Below, piece after piece: positions 1 to 10,084 of a DNA stretch of 64,000 bases. The notes beneath the pieces are model-generated. The model ran no database searches. It saw only the letters and a list, made by a program, of their open reading frames with translations, and was not told where the DNA came from. The stretch's first letter is position 1; each line of letters opens with the position of its first letter. Position numbers and translations under genes: made by a program. The stretch comes from Archangium lipolyticum (GTDB lineage: Bacteria > Myxococcota > Myxococcia > Myxococcales > Myxococcaceae), in contig NZ_JANKBZ010000028.1 of the NCBI RefSeq assembly GCF_024623785.1, positions 1-64,000 on the forward strand, read 5' to 3'.

Positions 1-323
1 AGCGCGGCCAGGTGCTGGCCAAGCCGGGCTCCATCACCCCGCACACCAAGTTCAAGGCGCAGATCTACGTGCTCACGAAGGAAGAGGGTGGCCGTCACAC
101 CCCGTTCTTCAAGGGCTACCGTCCGCAATTCTACTTCCGCACCACGGACGTGACGGGTACGGTGAAGCTGCCGGAGAACGTCGAGATGGTGATGCCGGGC
201 GACAACATCGCCATCGAGGTGGAGCTGATCACCCCGGTGGCCATGGAGAAGGAACTCCGGTTCGCCGTCCGTGAGGGTGGTCGTACCGTGGGCGCCGGCG
301 TCGTGGCCGAGATCATCGCGTAG
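1..323 (+). CDS. tuf: Elongation factor Tu, C-terminal part (gene truncated by window edge)
   Basis: EF-Tu carries aminoacyl-tRNA to the ribosome as a GTP-dependent ternary complex. Only about the last 106 codons are present. They cover the end of domain II and domain III, recognisable by the stretches [23 protein letters not shown] and [15 protein letters not shown], and finish at TAG 321-323. The GTPase domain lies outside the window. It sits directly upstream of rpsJ, the usual str-to-S10 junction. Identity is certain; the start cannot be seen. Confidence 0.97.
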   Translation, partial: RGQVLAKPGSITPHTKFKAQIYVLTKEEGGRHTPFFKGYRPQFYFRTTDVTGTVKLPENVEMVMPGDNIAIEVELITPVAMEKELRFAVREGGRTVGAGVVAEIIA

Positions 324-334
324 TTTCCGTCGTA

Positions 335-378
335 CCCACTTCCCTGGTCTTTTGTTCAGAAAAGTCCGGGGAGGTGGG
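335..378 (+). terminator. Large hairpin after tuf (terminator or processing site)
   Basis: Arms 335-347 and 366-378 pair over 13 positions with two G-U pairs. Inside them, after a T/T mismatch, CTTTT (349-353) pairs with AAAAG (360-364) around a 6-base loop. No long T-run follows, so it may be a weak terminator, an RNA processing site or a stability element between tuf and rpsJ. Confidence 0.5.
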
Positions 379-385
379 AATAAGG

Positions 386-414
386 TTGCATCCACCAGGG
401 GCCGGTGGTACAAG
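386..414 (+). promoter_or_regulatory. Possible housekeeping promoter for the S10 operon
   Basis: TTGCAT (386-391) is separated by exactly 17 bases from TACAAG (409-414), about 100 bases before the rpsJ start. The match to the -35/-10 consensus is partial. The position, just after the tuf hairpin, makes a separate S10-operon promoter reasonable. Confidence 0.35.
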
Positions 415-512
415 CCGCGCCCCTTCGTTCGAAGAAATGGCTCTGTGACATCCAGGGGACGTTGGTCGTAGCGCCTCCCGAAGGCAGAGGCCGTTTAAAG
501 AGGTTTTTGCGA

Positions 513-821
513 ATGGCGACACAGAAGATCCGCATCCGGCTGAAGGCGTACGACTCCAAGCTCCTGGATCAGAGCGCTGGGGAGATCGTCGAGACTGCTC
601 GGCGCACGGGCGCCAAGGTGGCCGGTCCGATCCCCCTGCCCACGCGCATCAACAAGTTCACGGTTCTGCGCTCGCCGCACGTGGACAAGAAGAGCCGCGA
701 GCAGTTCGAGATCCGCACGCACAAGCGCCTGCTCGATATCCTCGAGCCGACCCAGCAGACGCTGGACGCGCTGATGAAGCTGGATCTCTCGGCCGGTGTT
801 GACGTGGAGATCAAGTCCTGA
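513..821 (+). CDS. rpsJ: 30S ribosomal protein S10
   Basis: S10 is a small-subunit head protein, also the NusE antitermination factor. The ATG at 513 gives 102 residues beginning [14 protein letters not shown], the normal family length. AAAGAGG at 497-503 serves as ribosome binding site. An upstream extension to 405 is open but has no S10 homology and was rejected. The characteristic GPIPLPT and [10 protein letters not shown] motifs are present. The next gene is rplD, not the expected rplC. Confidence 0.97.
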   Translation: MATQKIRIRLKAYDSKLLDQSAGEIVETARRTGAKVAGPIPLPTRINKFTVLRSPHVDKKSREQFEIRTHKRLLDILEPTQQTLDALMKLDLSAGVDVEIKS

Positions 822-874
822 GGAAGCGGGGCTGAGCCCTCGCGGTTCCACTCCGTTCCCCAGAGGAAAGAGCC

Positions 875-1498
875 ATGGCGAAGTTCGACGTAGTCGACCT
901 GGATATGAAGAAAGTGTCGGAGCTTGAGCTCTCCGACGAGGTTTTCGGCGCCGAGCCGAACGCGCACCTCTTCTATGAGGTCGCGAAGATGCAGCAGATC
1001 AACCGGCGCCGGGGTACGGTGGCGGTGAAGAACACCTCGCTGGTGAGCGGTGGTGGCAAGAAGCCCTGGAAGCAGAAGGGTACTGGCCGCGCCCGCCAGG
1101 GTTCCATCCGCGCCTCCCACTGGGTGGGTGGCGGCAAGGCGATGGGCCCCAAGCCGCGGGACTACTTCTACCGTCCCCCCAAGAAGGTCCGCCGCGGTGC
1201 GCTCAAGGCGATTCTGTCGCTGCGCGCCCGTGAGAAGTCGCTCATCATCGTGAACGACTTCAACCTGTCCGCTCCCAAGAGCAAGCAGGCCTTCGAGGCC
1301 CTGACCAAGCGGCTGAAGCTGGCCGATGCGCTGGTCATCGACGCCAAGACCAACACCAACCTGCACCGCAGCGTGCGCAACCTGGCGAAGTTCGACGTGC
1401 TCCCGCCCGAGGGCCTGAACCTCGAGTCCGTCCTCCGCCACAAGCACCTGGTGCTCACTTCCGCGGCCGCCAAGGCCATCGAGGGGGCGCTCTCGTGA
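875..1498 (+). CDS. rplD: 50S ribosomal protein L4
   Basis: L4 binds 23S rRNA early in assembly and lines the exit tunnel with a long loop. The 207-residue product shows that loop ([16 protein letters not shown], then [13 protein letters not shown]) and the C-terminal globular fold. The ribosome binding site is AGAGGAAAG before ATG 875. The final TGA overlaps the GTG start of rplW by four bases (GTGA), implying coupled translation. It follows rpsJ after only 53 bases, leaving no room for rplC. Confidence 0.97.
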   Translation: MAKFDVVDLDMKKVSELELSDEVFGAEPNAHLFYEVAKMQQINRRRGTVAVKNTSLVSGGGKKPWKQKGTGRARQGSIRASHWVGGGKAMGPKPRDYFYRPPKKVRRGALKAILSLRAREKSLIIVNDFNLSAPKSKQAFEALTKRLKLADALVIDAKTNTNLHRSVRNLAKFDVLPPEGLNLESVLRHKHLVLTSAAAKAIEGALS

Positions 1499-1788
1499 AT
1501 ATCAACGACGTCATCAAGGGGCCGCTCATCACCGAGAAGCTGGACCAGGCCCGTGAGAAGTTCCGGCAGTACTCGTTCATCGTGGACAAGAAGGCAACCA
1601 AGCACGACGTGGCCCACGCCGTCGAGTCGCTCTTCAAGGTGAGCGTCGAGGGTGTGCGCACCAACATCGTCCGCGGAAAGACGAAGCGCGTGGGCCGCTC
1701 GATTGGCAAGCGGCCGAACTTCAAGAAGGCCGTCGTCACCCTCAAGGAGGGGGACAAGATCGAGCTCTTCGAGGGAGGCGCGGTCTAG
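1495..1788 (+). CDS. rplW: 50S ribosomal protein L23
   Basis: L23 sits at the polypeptide exit and is the docking site for SRP and trigger factor. The 97-residue protein starts [15 protein letters not shown] and ends in the [16 protein letters not shown] strand typical of the family. The start is GTG 1495, overlapping the rplD stop. No independent ribosome binding site is needed if translation is coupled. Confidence 0.96.
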   Translation: MNINDVIKGPLITEKLDQAREKFRQYSFIVDKKATKHDVAHAVESLFKVSVEGVRTNIVRGKTKRVGRSIGKRPNFKKAVVTLKEGDKIELFEGGAV

Positions 1789-1820
1789 CGCACGGCGCTG
1801 ACCGTCGTTGAGGAACCACC

Positions 1821-2666
1821 ATGGGCATCAAGAAGTACAAGCCGACCTCCGCCGCCCGTCGTCTGATGACGGTGTCCGACTTCGCGGACATCACCAAGGG
1901 CAAGCCGGAGAAGAAGCTCACCGAGTCTCTCACCAAGTCCGGCGGCCGCAACGTCCACGGCCACATCACCCGTCGTCACCAGGGTGGTGGTCACAAGCGC
2001 CGCTACCGCATCATCGACTTCAAGCGTCGGGACAAGGACGGCGTGCCGGCGAAGGTCGCGGCCGTCGAGTACGACCCGAACCGCTCCGCGAACATCGCCC
2101 TCCTGCACTACGCGGACGGCGAGAAGCGCTACATCCTCGCTCCGGTGGACCTGAAGGTCGGGGACACCGTCATGGCGGGTGAGAACGCGGATATCCGTCC
2201 GGGCAACACGCTGCCGCTGCTCAACATCCCGGTCGGTACCATCATCCACAACGTGGAGCTGAAGCCGGGCCGCGGCGGGCAGATCATCCGCTCCGCGGGC
2301 TCCTCCGGTCAGCTGATGGCCAAGGAGGGCCGCTACGCCCAGGTGCGTCTGCCCTCGGGTGCCGTGCGCATGGTGCTCATCGAGTGCCGCGCCACCGTGG
2401 GCCAGGTGGGCAACCTGGAGCACGAGATCATCCGCATCGGCAAGGCGGGCCGTAGCCGCTGGCTGGGCATCCGGCCCACCGTCCGCGGTCTGGCGATGAA
2501 CCCTGTCGACCACCCGCACGGTGGTGGTGAGGGTAAGTCCGGTCAGGGTAACCCGCACCCGGTGTCGCCGTGGGGTCAGAAGACCAAGGGCCTCAGCACC
2601 CGCAAGAACAAGCGTACTGACAAGTTCATCGTGAGCGTCCGCCGTCCGGGCGCGCGCAGCCAGTAG
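1821..2666 (+). CDS. rplB: 50S ribosomal protein L2
   Basis: L2 is needed for subunit association and peptidyl transfer. The 281-residue protein has the full family layout: N-terminal KPTSAARR, the central [12 protein letters not shown] segment, and the C-terminal [17 protein letters not shown] loop containing the functionally critical histidine. Length and motifs are normal. It lies 32 bases after rplW and 15 bases before rpsS. Confidence 0.98.
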   Translation: MGIKKYKPTSAARRLMTVSDFADITKGKPEKKLTESLTKSGGRNVHGHITRRHQGGGHKRRYRIIDFKRRDKDGVPAKVAAVEYDPNRSANIALLHYADGEKRYILAPVDLKVGDTVMAGENADIRPGNTLPLLNIPVGTIIHNVELKPGRGGQIIRSAGSSGQLMAKEGRYAQVRLPSGAVRMVLIECRATVGQVGNLEHEIIRIGKAGRSRWLGIRPTVRGLAMNPVDHPHGGGEGKSGQGNPHPVSPWGQKTKGLSTRKNKRTDKFIVSVRRPGARSQ

Positions 2667-2681
2667 TCGAGGGTTCACACA

Positions 2682-2963
2682 ATGGCGCGTTCGATCAAGA
2701 AGGGTCCGTTCGTCGATGGTTACCTCGTCAAGAAGGTCGAGGACATGATCAAGACGAACAAGAAGAGTGTTGTGAAGACGTGGTCCCGGCGTTCCACCAT
2801 CCTGCCGGAGTTCGTGGGACACACCTTCGCGGTGCACAACGGCCGCAAGTTCATCCCCGTCTTCGTGACCGAGAACATGGTGGGCCACAAGCTCGGCGAG
2901 TTCGCCCCGACGCGTACGTTCGGCGGTCACTCGGCGGAGAAGAAGGTCGCCAAGGGCAAGTAG
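2682..2963 (+). CDS. rpsS: 30S ribosomal protein S19
   Basis: S19 forms a complex with S13 in the head of the small subunit. It has 93 residues, starts [15 protein letters not shown] and contains the signature [20 protein letters not shown]. It lies in the S10 operon between rplB and rplV. A short GGCGG/CCGCC stem (2979-2991) follows. Confidence 0.97.
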   Translation: MARSIKKGPFVDGYLVKKVEDMIKTNKKSVVKTWSRRSTILPEFVGHTFAVHNGRKFIPVFVTENMVGHKLGEFAPTRTFGGHSAEKKVAKGK

Positions 2964-3003
2964 CCGGCCCCGCTGACAGGCGGCGTCCGCCAGAGGAGAT
3001 GAC

Positions 3004-3351
3004 ATGGAGTCGAAGGCACATCTGAGGTTCCTGCGCATGTCGCCCCGGAAGGTTTCCACGGTGGCGGCGCTCGTCCGGGGCAAGCCGGTGGAGCAGGCGT
3101 TGAACATCCTGCGTTTCACCAGCCGCGCCGCGGCCGTCCCGGTGGCCAAGCTCATCAAGAGCGCCGTGGCCAACGCGACCGACCTGTCCAAGGGCCAGGT
3201 CGACGTGGACAAGCTCGTCGTGAAGACGATTTCGGTGGATCAGGGGCCGACCCAGCGCCGCTACATGCCGCGCGCCATGGGCCGCGCCACGCGCATCAAC
3301 AAGAAGACCAGTCACATTCACGTGGTGCTGGCGGAGGCGGCCAAGAAGTAA
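3004..3351 (+). CDS. rplV: 50S ribosomal protein L22
   Basis: L22 lines the nascent-peptide tunnel. The 115-residue protein shows the N-terminal LRMSPRKV motif and the C-terminal hairpin ending in KKTSHIHVVLAE. AGAGGAG at 2992-2998 precedes ATG 3004 as a good ribosome binding site. Length is normal. Confidence 0.97.
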   Translation: MESKAHLRFLRMSPRKVSTVAALVRGKPVEQALNILRFTSRAAAVPVAKLIKSAVANATDLSKGQVDVDKLVVKTISVDQGPTQRRYMPRAMGRATRINKKTSHIHVVLAEAAKK

Positions 3352-3399
3352 GGCCTGCCGCCTGGCGCCCCCACGCAACCGATTCGAAGGAGAAGCACG

Positions 3400-4065
<666 letters not shown>

Positions 4066-4073
4066 CTCCCCGG

Positions 4074-4097
4074 GAGCCGCCCCGGGAGGGGCGGCTC
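4074..4097 (+). other. Intercistronic hairpin between rpsC and rplP
   Basis: GAGCCGCCCC (4074-4083) and GGGGCGGCTC (4088-4097) are perfect 10-base complementary arms around a GGGA tetraloop. No T-run follows, so it is more likely an RNA stability, processing or translation-tuning structure than a terminator. Confidence 0.6.
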
Positions 4098-4121
4098 GCT
4101 CGGGCTTGAAGGACACCGACG

Positions 4122-4541
<420 letters not shown>

Positions 4542-4550
4542 TTCCGCCCT

Positions 4551-4579
4551 CGGGCGGCCCCTGATAAGAGGGCCGCCCG
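4551..4579 (+). other. Intercistronic hairpin between rplP and rpmC
   Basis: CGGGCGGCCC (4551-4560) and GGGCCGCCCG (4570-4579) are perfect 10-base complementary arms with a 9-base loop. No T-tract follows. It belongs to a series of similar structures in this cluster. Confidence 0.6.
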
Positions 4580-4602
4580 CTGGCTCTGAGGAGATTTAGA
4601 AG

Positions 4603-4809
4603 ATGGCGACTGCGAAGGAACTCAAGGAGCTCTCGGCGGACGACCTGAAGCGGCGGGCGGCCGAGCTGCGCGACACGCTGTTCCAGGACCAGCTCAAGCG
4701 GGCCACCGGCTCGCTGGACAACCCGTCCGAGCGCACGCAGCACAAGCGCGACCTGGCTCGCATCCTGACCGTCCTGGGGGAGAAGACCCGGGCGGAGAAG
4801 AAGGCTTAG
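4603..4809 (+). CDS. rpmC: 50S ribosomal protein L29
   Basis: L29 is a small coiled-coil protein near the tunnel exit. It has 68 residues, with [14 protein letters not shown] at the N-terminus and [14 protein letters not shown] at the C-terminus, matching the two-helix family. GAGGAG upstream of ATG 4603 is a good ribosome binding site. It lies 11 bases before rpsQ. Confidence 0.95.
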   Translation: MATAKELKELSADDLKRRAAELRDTLFQDQLKRATGSLDNPSERTQHKRDLARILTVLGEKTRAEKKA

Positions 4810-4820
4810 GAGCTTTTCCC

Positions 4821-5135
4821 ATGGCTGAAGCGACTCAATCCACCTCTGCCAAGACCACCTCCCGCGGCCGTCCCAAGACGCGCGTGGGCATTGTCACCTC
4901 CAACAAGATGCAGAAGACGGTGGTGGTCACCGTCTCCCGCCGCGCCGCTCACCCCAAGTACGGGAAGATCATGAGCATGCGCGAGAAGTACAAGGCGCAC
5001 GTCGAGGATCACGACTACCCCGCGAAGATCACCATCAACGAGGGTGACCGGGTGCGCATCGCCGAGACCCGTCCCGCTTCCAAGGACAAGCGCTGGCGCG
5101 TGGTCGAGGTGTTGGAGAAGAGCAAGAACGTCTGA
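4821..5135 (+). CDS. rpsQ: 30S ribosomal protein S17
   Basis: S17 is a primary 16S-binding OB-fold protein. At 104 residues it is about 20 longer than usual because of a Thr/Ser/Lys-rich N-terminal tail. The core runs from [15 protein letters not shown] to [18 protein letters not shown]. The ribosome binding site AGGAGC precedes ATG 4821. Identity is certain; the role of the tail is unknown. Confidence 0.96.
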   Translation: MAEATQSTSAKTTSRGRPKTRVGIVTSNKMQKTVVVTVSRRAAHPKYGKIMSMREKYKAHVEDHDYPAKITINEGDRVRIAETRPASKDKRWRVVEVLEKSKNV

Positions 5136-5243
5136 GCCGTCCGAGCTCGCGCCGCCGTTCAGGCGCGCGCGGCCGTGGCTCGAGCCCGCGCGGTGCCCGT
5201 CCTCGCCGGAGGGGCCTGCCGTAGCTAGAGAAGGAGATTCCAG

Positions 5244-5612
5244 ATGATTCAGATGACGAGCGTGCTCGACGTGGCCGACAACTCGGGCGCCAAGAAGGTG
5301 TTCTGCATCAAGGTGCTTGGCGGTTCCAAGCGCAAGTACGCGTCCATCGGCGATGTGATCGTCGTGTCGATCCGCGAGGCGCTGCCGAACTCCAAGGTGA
5401 AGAAGGGTGACGTGGCCAAGGCGGTCATCGTGCGCACCGCGCGCGAGGTGGGCCGTCCGGATGGCAGCTACATCAAGTTCGATGGCAACTCCGCCGTCCT
5501 CATCAACAAGGACATGGAGCCCATCGGGACGCGTATCTTCGGGCCGGTCGCCCGTGAGCTCCGCGCCCGCAAGTTCATGAAGATCATCTCGCTCGCTCCC
5601 GAGGTCCTCTAG
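5244..5612 (+). CDS. rplN: 50S ribosomal protein L14
   Basis: L14 forms the inter-subunit bridge with 16S rRNA. The 122-residue product starts [18 protein letters not shown] and contains [13 protein letters not shown]-like [13 protein letters not shown], both family signatures. GAAGGAG precedes the start. A 108-base spacer upstream is GC-rich with short inverted repeats. Confidence 0.97.
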   Translation: MIQMTSVLDVADNSGAKKVFCIKVLGGSKRKYASIGDVIVVSIREALPNSKVKKGDVAKAVIVRTAREVGRPDGSYIKFDGNSAVLINKDMEPIGTRIFGPVARELRARKFMKIISLAPEVL

Positions 5613-5649
5613 TAGGGCGTCAGGCGGTCCGCGAGGAGGGAGAGGAACC

Positions 5650-5979
5650 ATGGAGAAGCTCAAGGTTGGAGACACCGTCCAGGTCATCGCCGGCGCCGAG
5701 CGCTCGGAGAAGACCCCGGCGACCAAGCGCGGGAAGATCCTCAAGATCGACCGCGAGGCCCAGCGCGTGACCGTGGAAGGCGTGCGCCTGGTCAAGCGGC
5801 ACCTGCGCAAGACGCCCCAGCAGCCCGAGGGCGGAATTGTGGACAAGCCGGGCACCATCCACATCTCGGATGTCCAGCTGGTCTGCGCCAAGTGCGACAA
5901 GCCGACCCGCGTGGGTATCCGGGCGGATGGGGACAAGAAGAAGCGGTTCTGCAAGAACTGCGACGCTCTGATTGACTAG
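5650..5979 (+). CDS. rplX: 50S ribosomal protein L24 with Cys4 C-terminus
   Basis: L24 is an early assembly initiator with a KOW fold. The N-terminal half shows KVGDTVQVIAG and KRGKILKID. At residues about 80-105 the C-terminus carries two CxxC pairs (CAKC and CKNC), consistent with a small zinc-binding knuckle seen in a subset of bacterial L24 proteins. The 109-residue length is normal. A GGGCGCG/CGCGCCC stem starts at its stop codon. Confidence 0.96.
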   Translation: MEKLKVGDTVQVIAGAERSEKTPATKRGKILKIDREAQRVTVEGVRLVKRHLRKTPQQPEGGIVDKPGTIHISDVQLVCAKCDKPTRVGIRADGDKKKRFCKNCDALID

Positions 5980-6044
5980 GGGCGCGGGTTCGGGCATGTA
6001 TGCGCGCCCTTTGCCCTACCCGGGTGAGGGGAGGGCGGGCGAGC

Positions 6045-6083
6045 ACACCGGAAGCCCTGAAGAATCGGTAGGGGCTCCGGTGT
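6045..6083 (+). other. Hairpin in the rplX-rplE spacer
   Basis: ACACCGG (6045-6051) pairs with CCGGTGT (6077-6083) and, past one bulged A, AGCCC (6053-6057) pairs with GGGCT (6072-6076). A second stem, GGGCGCG (5980-5986) with CGCGCCC (6003-6009), lies just upstream. In enterobacteria S8 represses the spc operon by binding mRNA at the rplE start, so a regulatory role is possible, but the S8 consensus was not demonstrated. Confidence 0.45.
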
Positions 6084-6153
6084 TTCCAGTTTCCACGCAG
6101 TACTGATCGGCGCACTGGGTCCACGACGGCGCTCCGAAGCAGAGGGTCAGACG

Positions 6154-6807
6154 ATGGCTGAAGAGAAGAAGGAAGCGGCTCCGAAGAAGGAGAAGAAGGG
6201 CCGCAAGAAGGAAGAGCTCAAGAAGGCAGGCTTCGCGGCGAACATCGAGGAAGGTCTCGAGTCCAAGCCGGCGCGTCTCAAGCTGCGCTTCCGCAAGGAA
6301 GGCGTCCCCGCGCTGATGAAGGACCTCGGGCTGAAGAACCCCATGCAGGTTCCCCGCCTCGAGAAGATCGTCGTCAACATGGGTCTGGGCGAGGCGCTCG
6401 CCAACAACAAGATCCTCGAGTCCGCCGTGGACCAGCTGGGTGCCATCACCGGTCAGAAGCCCGTGGTGACCCGCGCCCGCAAGTCCATCGCGAACTTCAA
6501 GCTGCGCCAGGGCCAGGCGATCGGTTGCGCCGTCACCCTGCGCGGCGATCGCATGTATGAGTTCCTGGACCGCCTCATCACCGTGGCCCTGCCGCGCGTG
6601 CGTGACTTCAAGGGCGTGTCCCCGAAGGCCTTCGACGGGAATGGTAACTACACGCTCGGCGTCCGCGAGCAGATCATCTTCCCGGAAATCAACTACGACC
6701 AGATCGAGAAGGTGAAGGGGCTCAACATCAGCTTCGTCACCACCGCGAAGAACGACGAGCAGGGGCTGGCGCTGATGCGTCACTTCGGCATGCCGTTCCG
6801 CACGTAA
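6154..6807 (+). CDS. rplE: 50S ribosomal protein L5 with basic N-terminal extension
   Basis: L5 contacts 5S rRNA and P-site tRNA. The core begins near residue 43 ([16 protein letters not shown]) and includes [16 protein letters not shown] and [17 protein letters not shown]. Total length is 217 residues against about 180 usually. The extra N-terminal 40 residues are Lys/Glu-rich. ATG 6154 follows a GCAGAGGG binding site. An internal start cannot be excluded, but the extension is in frame without interruption. Confidence 0.96.
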   Translation: MAEEKKEAAPKKEKKGRKKEELKKAGFAANIEEGLESKPARLKLRFRKEGVPALMKDLGLKNPMQVPRLEKIVVNMGLGEALANNKILESAVDQLGAITGQKPVVTRARKSIANFKLRQGQAIGCAVTLRGDRMYEFLDRLITVALPRVRDFKGVSPKAFDGNGNYTLGVREQIIFPEINYDQIEKVKGLNISFVTTAKNDEQGLALMRHFGMPFRT

Positions 6808-6821
6808 GAGGATCCGCATCC

Positions 6822-7007
6822 ATGGCCAAGCTCTCGAAGATCGCCCAGGCGAAGCGCAAGCCGAAGTTCTCCGTCCGCGCGTACAACCGCTGCCCGCTCT
6901 GCGGCCGGCCCCGCGCGTTCCTGCGGAAGTTCAACATGTGCCGTATCTGCTTCCGGCACCGCGCGCTCCGCGGCGAGATCACCGGCGTCACCAAGTCGTC
7001 CTGGTAG
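6822..7007 (+). CDS. rpsN: 30S ribosomal protein S14, zinc-binding type Z
   Basis: S14 is a small-subunit head protein. The 61-residue length and two CxxC pairs (CPLC and CRIC) identify the short zinc-containing form, as opposed to the 101-residue zinc-free form. It is placed between rplE and rpsH as in the canonical spc operon. A 180-base spacer with several GC stems follows. Confidence 0.97.
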   Translation: MAKLSKIAQAKRKPKFSVRAYNRCPLCGRPRAFLRKFNMCRICFRHRALRGEITGVTKSSW

Positions 7008-7187
7008 TCGGACGCGGGCGTCCCGGTCCCTGACAGGGGGCCGGGGAGCCTGGTCTGCCCGCGAGCGGGTGGGCCGAATGCAGGACACGCATGGCAATTC
7101 GTGGCGAACCCCCGGGATGGGCCCGGCAGGCGCGGCGGTTGCGAACGCGGAGGCGGCCAGGCCGCTCCGCACGGAAGGTAGCCATTC

Positions 7188-7589
7188 ATGTCGGTCGTCA
7201 ACGATCCCATCGGCGACATGCTGACCCGCCTGCGCAACGGTTCGCGCGCGCGGCACGACAAGGTCGTCATCCCCCACTCGAACCTCAAGCTCGAGATCAT
7301 CAAGGTCCTCAAGTCCGAGGGCTTCATCGGGGACTACACCGTTCACGAGCGCAAGCCGCAGAGCGAGATCAGCGTCCAGCTGAAGTACGGCCAGGACCGC
7401 GCTCCGGCCATCACCGGCATCCGCCGCATCTCCAAGCCCGGTCTGCGCCGTTACACCAACTCGCGTGAGATTCCCCAGGTGCTCGGCGGCCTGGGTATCT
7501 CCATCCTGTCCACGTCCCGCGGCGTGATGGTGGACACCGATGCTCGCAAGCAGAAGGTCGGCGGCGAGCTGCTCTGCACCGTCTACTAG
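7188..7589 (+). CDS. rpsH: 30S ribosomal protein S8
   Basis: S8 is a primary 16S rRNA binder and the classic repressor of the spc operon. It has 133 residues and includes [26 protein letters not shown] and the C-terminal [14 protein letters not shown] signature. The ribosome binding site is GGAAGG before ATG 7188. Length is normal. Confidence 0.97.
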   Translation: MSVVNDPIGDMLTRLRNGSRARHDKVVIPHSNLKLEIIKVLKSEGFIGDYTVHERKPQSEISVQLKYGQDRAPAITGIRRISKPGLRRYTNSREIPQVLGGLGISILSTSRGVMVDTDARKQKVGGELLCTVY

Positions 7590-7594
7590 CCAGC

Positions 7595-7630
7595 AGCCCG
7601 GGTGCCGCGGCTCGCGCCGCGACCTGGGCT
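7595..7630 (+). other. Compound hairpin between rpsH and rplF
   Basis: AGCCCGGGT (7595-7603) pairs with ACCTGGGCT (7622-7630) with one G-U pair. Inside, CGCGGC (7606-7611) pairs with GCCGCG (7616-7621) around TCGC. No T-tract follows. Confidence 0.55.
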
Positions 7631-7647
7631 CACCGCAAGAGGGAATC

Positions 7648-8217
7648 ATGAGTCGGATTGGAAAGCTTCCGGTCAAGCTGGCGGACAAGACGAAGGCCAC
7701 TGTTTCGGGCCGCCAGGTCAGTTTCGAAGGTCCCAAGGGCAAGATGGTCGTCCAGCTGCCCGCCACCGGCGTGAAGGTGAAGATCGCCGGCAACGAGGTG
7801 ACGGTCGAGCGCGAGAACGATTCGCGCGAGGCCCGCAGCCTGCACGGCCTGACCCGCACGCTGCTGGCCAACGCGGCCAAGGGCGTGTCGACGGGCTTCG
7901 AGCGTCGCCTGGACATCCGCGGCGTCGGTTTCCGCGCCGAGGTGAAGGGCAAGACGATCAACATGTCGCTGGGTTACTCGCACCCTGTGGTGTTCAACCT
8001 GCCCGAGGGTGTCACGGCCGAGGTCGACAAGGCGGCCCGCACCGAGGACGGTCTGCCCACGCTGGGTCTGACGTTGCGGTCGGCGGACAAGGAGGCCCTT
8101 GGGGCCGCCGCGGTGAAGATCCGCGCGCTGCGCCCGCCCGAGCCCTACAAGGGCAAGGGCATCAAGTACTCCACCGAGAAGATCCGCCGCAAGGAAGGCA
8201 AGACCGGCACCACCTAG
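7648..8217 (+). CDS. rplF: 50S ribosomal protein L6
   Basis: L6 lies near the factor-binding site of the large subunit. The start ATG 7648, preceded by AAGAGGG, gives 189 residues beginning MSRIGKLPVKLADK. An upstream in-frame extension lacks family homology. The two duplicated L6 domains are visible, with RPPEPYKGKGIKY near the C-terminus. Length is normal. Confidence 0.97.
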   Translation: MSRIGKLPVKLADKTKATVSGRQVSFEGPKGKMVVQLPATGVKVKIAGNEVTVERENDSREARSLHGLTRTLLANAAKGVSTGFERRLDIRGVGFRAEVKGKTINMSLGYSHPVVFNLPEGVTAEVDKAARTEDGLPTLGLTLRSADKEALGAAAVKIRALRPPEPYKGKGIKYSTEKIRRKEGKTGTT

Positions 8218-8236
8218 TCGGAGTGAACACCCAACC

Positions 8237-8260
8237 GCGCGGCTCCCTGAGGGGCCGCGC
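8237..8260 (+). other. Intercistronic hairpin between rplF and rplR
   Basis: GCGCGGCTCC (8237-8246) pairs with GGGGCCGCGC (8251-8260) over 10 positions with one G-U pair, closing a CTGA tetraloop. No T-tract follows. Confidence 0.55.
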
Positions 8261-8313
8261 AATCATCCGGCGGTGGAATTCCCCATCATCGCCGGACGGA
8301 GAAGGAATCATCC

Positions 8314-8670
8314 ATGTCGAACAAGCTCGATCCGCGCCTCAAGAGGAAGGACCGCATCCGCCGGAAGATCTCGGGAACCACCGAGCGCCCGCGGCTCACG
8401 GTCTACAAGAGCCTCAAGCACATCTACGCCCAGGTGGTGGACGACACCACGGGCCGCACCCTGGTCTTCGCTTCGTCGCTCTCCAAGGAGCTCAAGGGCA
8501 AGGACGAGGGGGACAAGAAGGCCGAGGCCAAGCGCGTGGGCGCTCTGATCGCGGAGAAGTGCAAGGCGGCCAACGTGAACGCGGTGGTGTTCGACCGCAA
8601 CGGCTTCCCGTACCACGGGCGCATCGCCGCCGTGGCGGATGCCGCGCGTGAGGGCGGGCTGAAGTTCTAG
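8314..8670 (+). CDS. rplR: 50S ribosomal protein L18
   Basis: L18 attaches 5S rRNA to the large subunit. The 118-residue protein carries [18 protein letters not shown] and the C-terminal [23 protein letters not shown] motif. The binding site GGAGAAGG precedes ATG 8314. Length is normal. Confidence 0.97.
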   Translation: MSNKLDPRLKRKDRIRRKISGTTERPRLTVYKSLKHIYAQVVDDTTGRTLVFASSLSKELKGKDEGDKKAEAKRVGALIAEKCKAANVNAVVFDRNGFPYHGRIAAVADAAREGGLKF

Positions 8671-8697
8671 AAACCTTTCGAATAAGGAAGTTCCCAA

Positions 8698-9216
8698 GTG
8701 GCAACTCCGATCAATCCGAACGATCTCGACCTCACCGACCGGGTGGTGAACATCAACCGCGTCGCCAAGGTGGTGAAGGGCGGCCGGCGGTTCTCGTTCG
8801 CCGCGCTGGTGGTGGTGGGCGATGGCGCCGGTCATGTTGGCGTCGGGCTGGGCAAGGCCAACGAGGTTCCCGAGGCCATCCGCAAGGGTGGCGAGAACGC
8901 GAAGAAGAACCTCTTCCGCGTCCCGCTGCAGGGTCACACCATCCCCCACGAGGTGCTCGGGCACTTCGGCGCGGGCTGGGTGCTCCTGAAGCCGGCCGGT
9001 GAAGGTACGGGCGTCATCGCCGGTGGTGCGGTGCGCGCGGTTCTCGAGGCGGCGGGCATCCGCAACATCCTGACGAAGAGCCAGGGTTCGCGGAACCCCC
9101 ACAACGTGCTCAAGGCGACCATGGCGGGCCTGAAGAACCTGCGCTCGCCGGAGCAGGTGTCGCGCCTGCGTGGCAAGGACGTGGGTCCCCAGAAGTCTGA
9201 AGAGGCGAGGGGTTAA
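8698..9216 (+). CDS. rpsE: 30S ribosomal protein S5 (GTG start)
   Basis: S5 affects decoding fidelity and mRNA unwinding. The 172-residue protein begins at GTG 8698 after AAGGAAG and shows the [18 protein letters not shown] and [15 protein letters not shown] signatures. It ends 2 bases before rpmD, so the two are probably translationally coupled. Confidence 0.97.
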   Translation: MATPINPNDLDLTDRVVNINRVAKVVKGGRRFSFAALVVVGDGAGHVGVGLGKANEVPEAIRKGGENAKKNLFRVPLQGHTIPHEVLGHFGAGWVLLKPAGEGTGVIAGGAVRAVLEAAGIRNILTKSQGSRNPHNVLKATMAGLKNLRSPEQVSRLRGKDVGPQKSEEARG

Positions 9217-9218
9217 TC

Positions 9219-9488
9219 ATGGCGCTCAAGGTCAAGCTGACGAAGAGCTTCGCGGGCTCGTCCGAAGAGCAGCTCGCGACGATCCGGGGCCTCGGGCTGA
9301 AGAAGTTCGGCGACGAGCGGCTCCTGCAGGACACGCCGGCGGTTCGCGGCATGGTGAACAAGGTGCGTCACCTGGTGACGTCCGAGACGGTGCAGGGTGA
9401 TGCTCCCAAGCCTTCCCGCCGCAAGCCTCGGAAGATTCGGGCTCGGGACGCCGCGCGCGCCCGTGCTGCCCAGGCCGCGAAGGCCTAG
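9219..9488 (+). CDS. rpmD: 50S ribosomal protein L30 with basic tail
   Basis: L30 is a small large-subunit protein of about 60 residues in most bacteria. Here residues 1-60 match the family ([36 protein letters not shown]) and a further 29 Arg/Lys/Ala-rich residues follow, probably an rRNA-binding tail. Position between rpsE and rplO is canonical. Confidence 0.93.
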   Translation: MALKVKLTKSFAGSSEEQLATIRGLGLKKFGDERLLQDTPAVRGMVNKVRHLVTSETVQGDAPKPSRRKPRKIRARDAARARAAQAAKA

Positions 9489-9506
9489 TGCGAGAGGGTT
9501 CAGACA

Positions 9507-10028
9507 ATGGCGACTACGCTCCATAACCTGAAGCGCCCTGAGGGCTCGTGGCACCGCAAGAAGCGGGTGGGCCGCGGCCAGGGTAGCGGTCTGGGCAAGA
9601 CGGCCGGCCGCGGTGGCAAGGGCCAGAAGGCCCGTACCGGCAACATGCGTTTCGAGGGCTTCGAGGGCGGTCAGAGCCCGCTGCAGCGCCGGCTGCCGAA
9701 GTTCGGCTTCATCTCCCCCAACCGCACCGTGTACGCGGTGGTGAACCTGTCGGACCTCGAGGGGTTCGACGCGGGCGCCACGGTGGACGTGGCCGCGCTG
9801 GAGTCCCGGGGCCTGGTGAAGGGCCGCTACGACGGCGTGAAGGTGCTCGGCAACGGCACCCTCTCCAAGAAGCTCTCCGTCCGGGCGCACAAGCTCTCGG
9901 CGACCGCCCGCGAGGCGATCGAAAAGGCGGGCGGCTCCGTGGAGGAGCTCCCCCTGGTGGCCCACAAGCCGGAGTCCGCGGCCAAGGCCCACTCCGGCAA
10001 GGGCGTCAAGCAGGCCAAGAAGTCGTGA
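9507..10028 (+). CDS. rplO: 50S ribosomal protein L15
   Basis: L15 is a late-assembly protein. It has the Gly-rich rRNA-binding N-terminus ([26 protein letters not shown]) and the C-terminal globular domain, then a Lys-rich tail bringing it to 173 residues, longer than the usual 145 or so. Two hairpins follow, the second with a T-rich run. Confidence 0.96.
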   Translation: MATTLHNLKRPEGSWHRKKRVGRGQGSGLGKTAGRGGKGQKARTGNMRFEGFEGGQSPLQRRLPKFGFISPNRTVYAVVNLSDLEGFDAGATVDVAALESRGLVKGRYDGVKVLGNGTLSKKLSVRAHKLSATAREAIEKAGGSVEELPLVAHKPESAAKAHSGKGVKQAKKS

Positions 10029-10032
10029 GGGT

Positions 10033-10065
10033 AGGGCGCGTTACACTCTTAGTGGTGCGCGCCTT
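10033..10065 (+). terminator. First hairpin after rplO
   Basis: The arms around AGGGCGCG (10033-10040) and CGCGCCTT (10058-10065) pair with one G-U, with an inner CACT/AGTG stem (10044-10047 and 10051-10054). TTTCC follows. It acts alone as a weak terminator at best, but it sits directly before a stronger one. Confidence 0.45.
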
Positions 10066-10084
10066 TCCATCCGTGTAGGATTCC

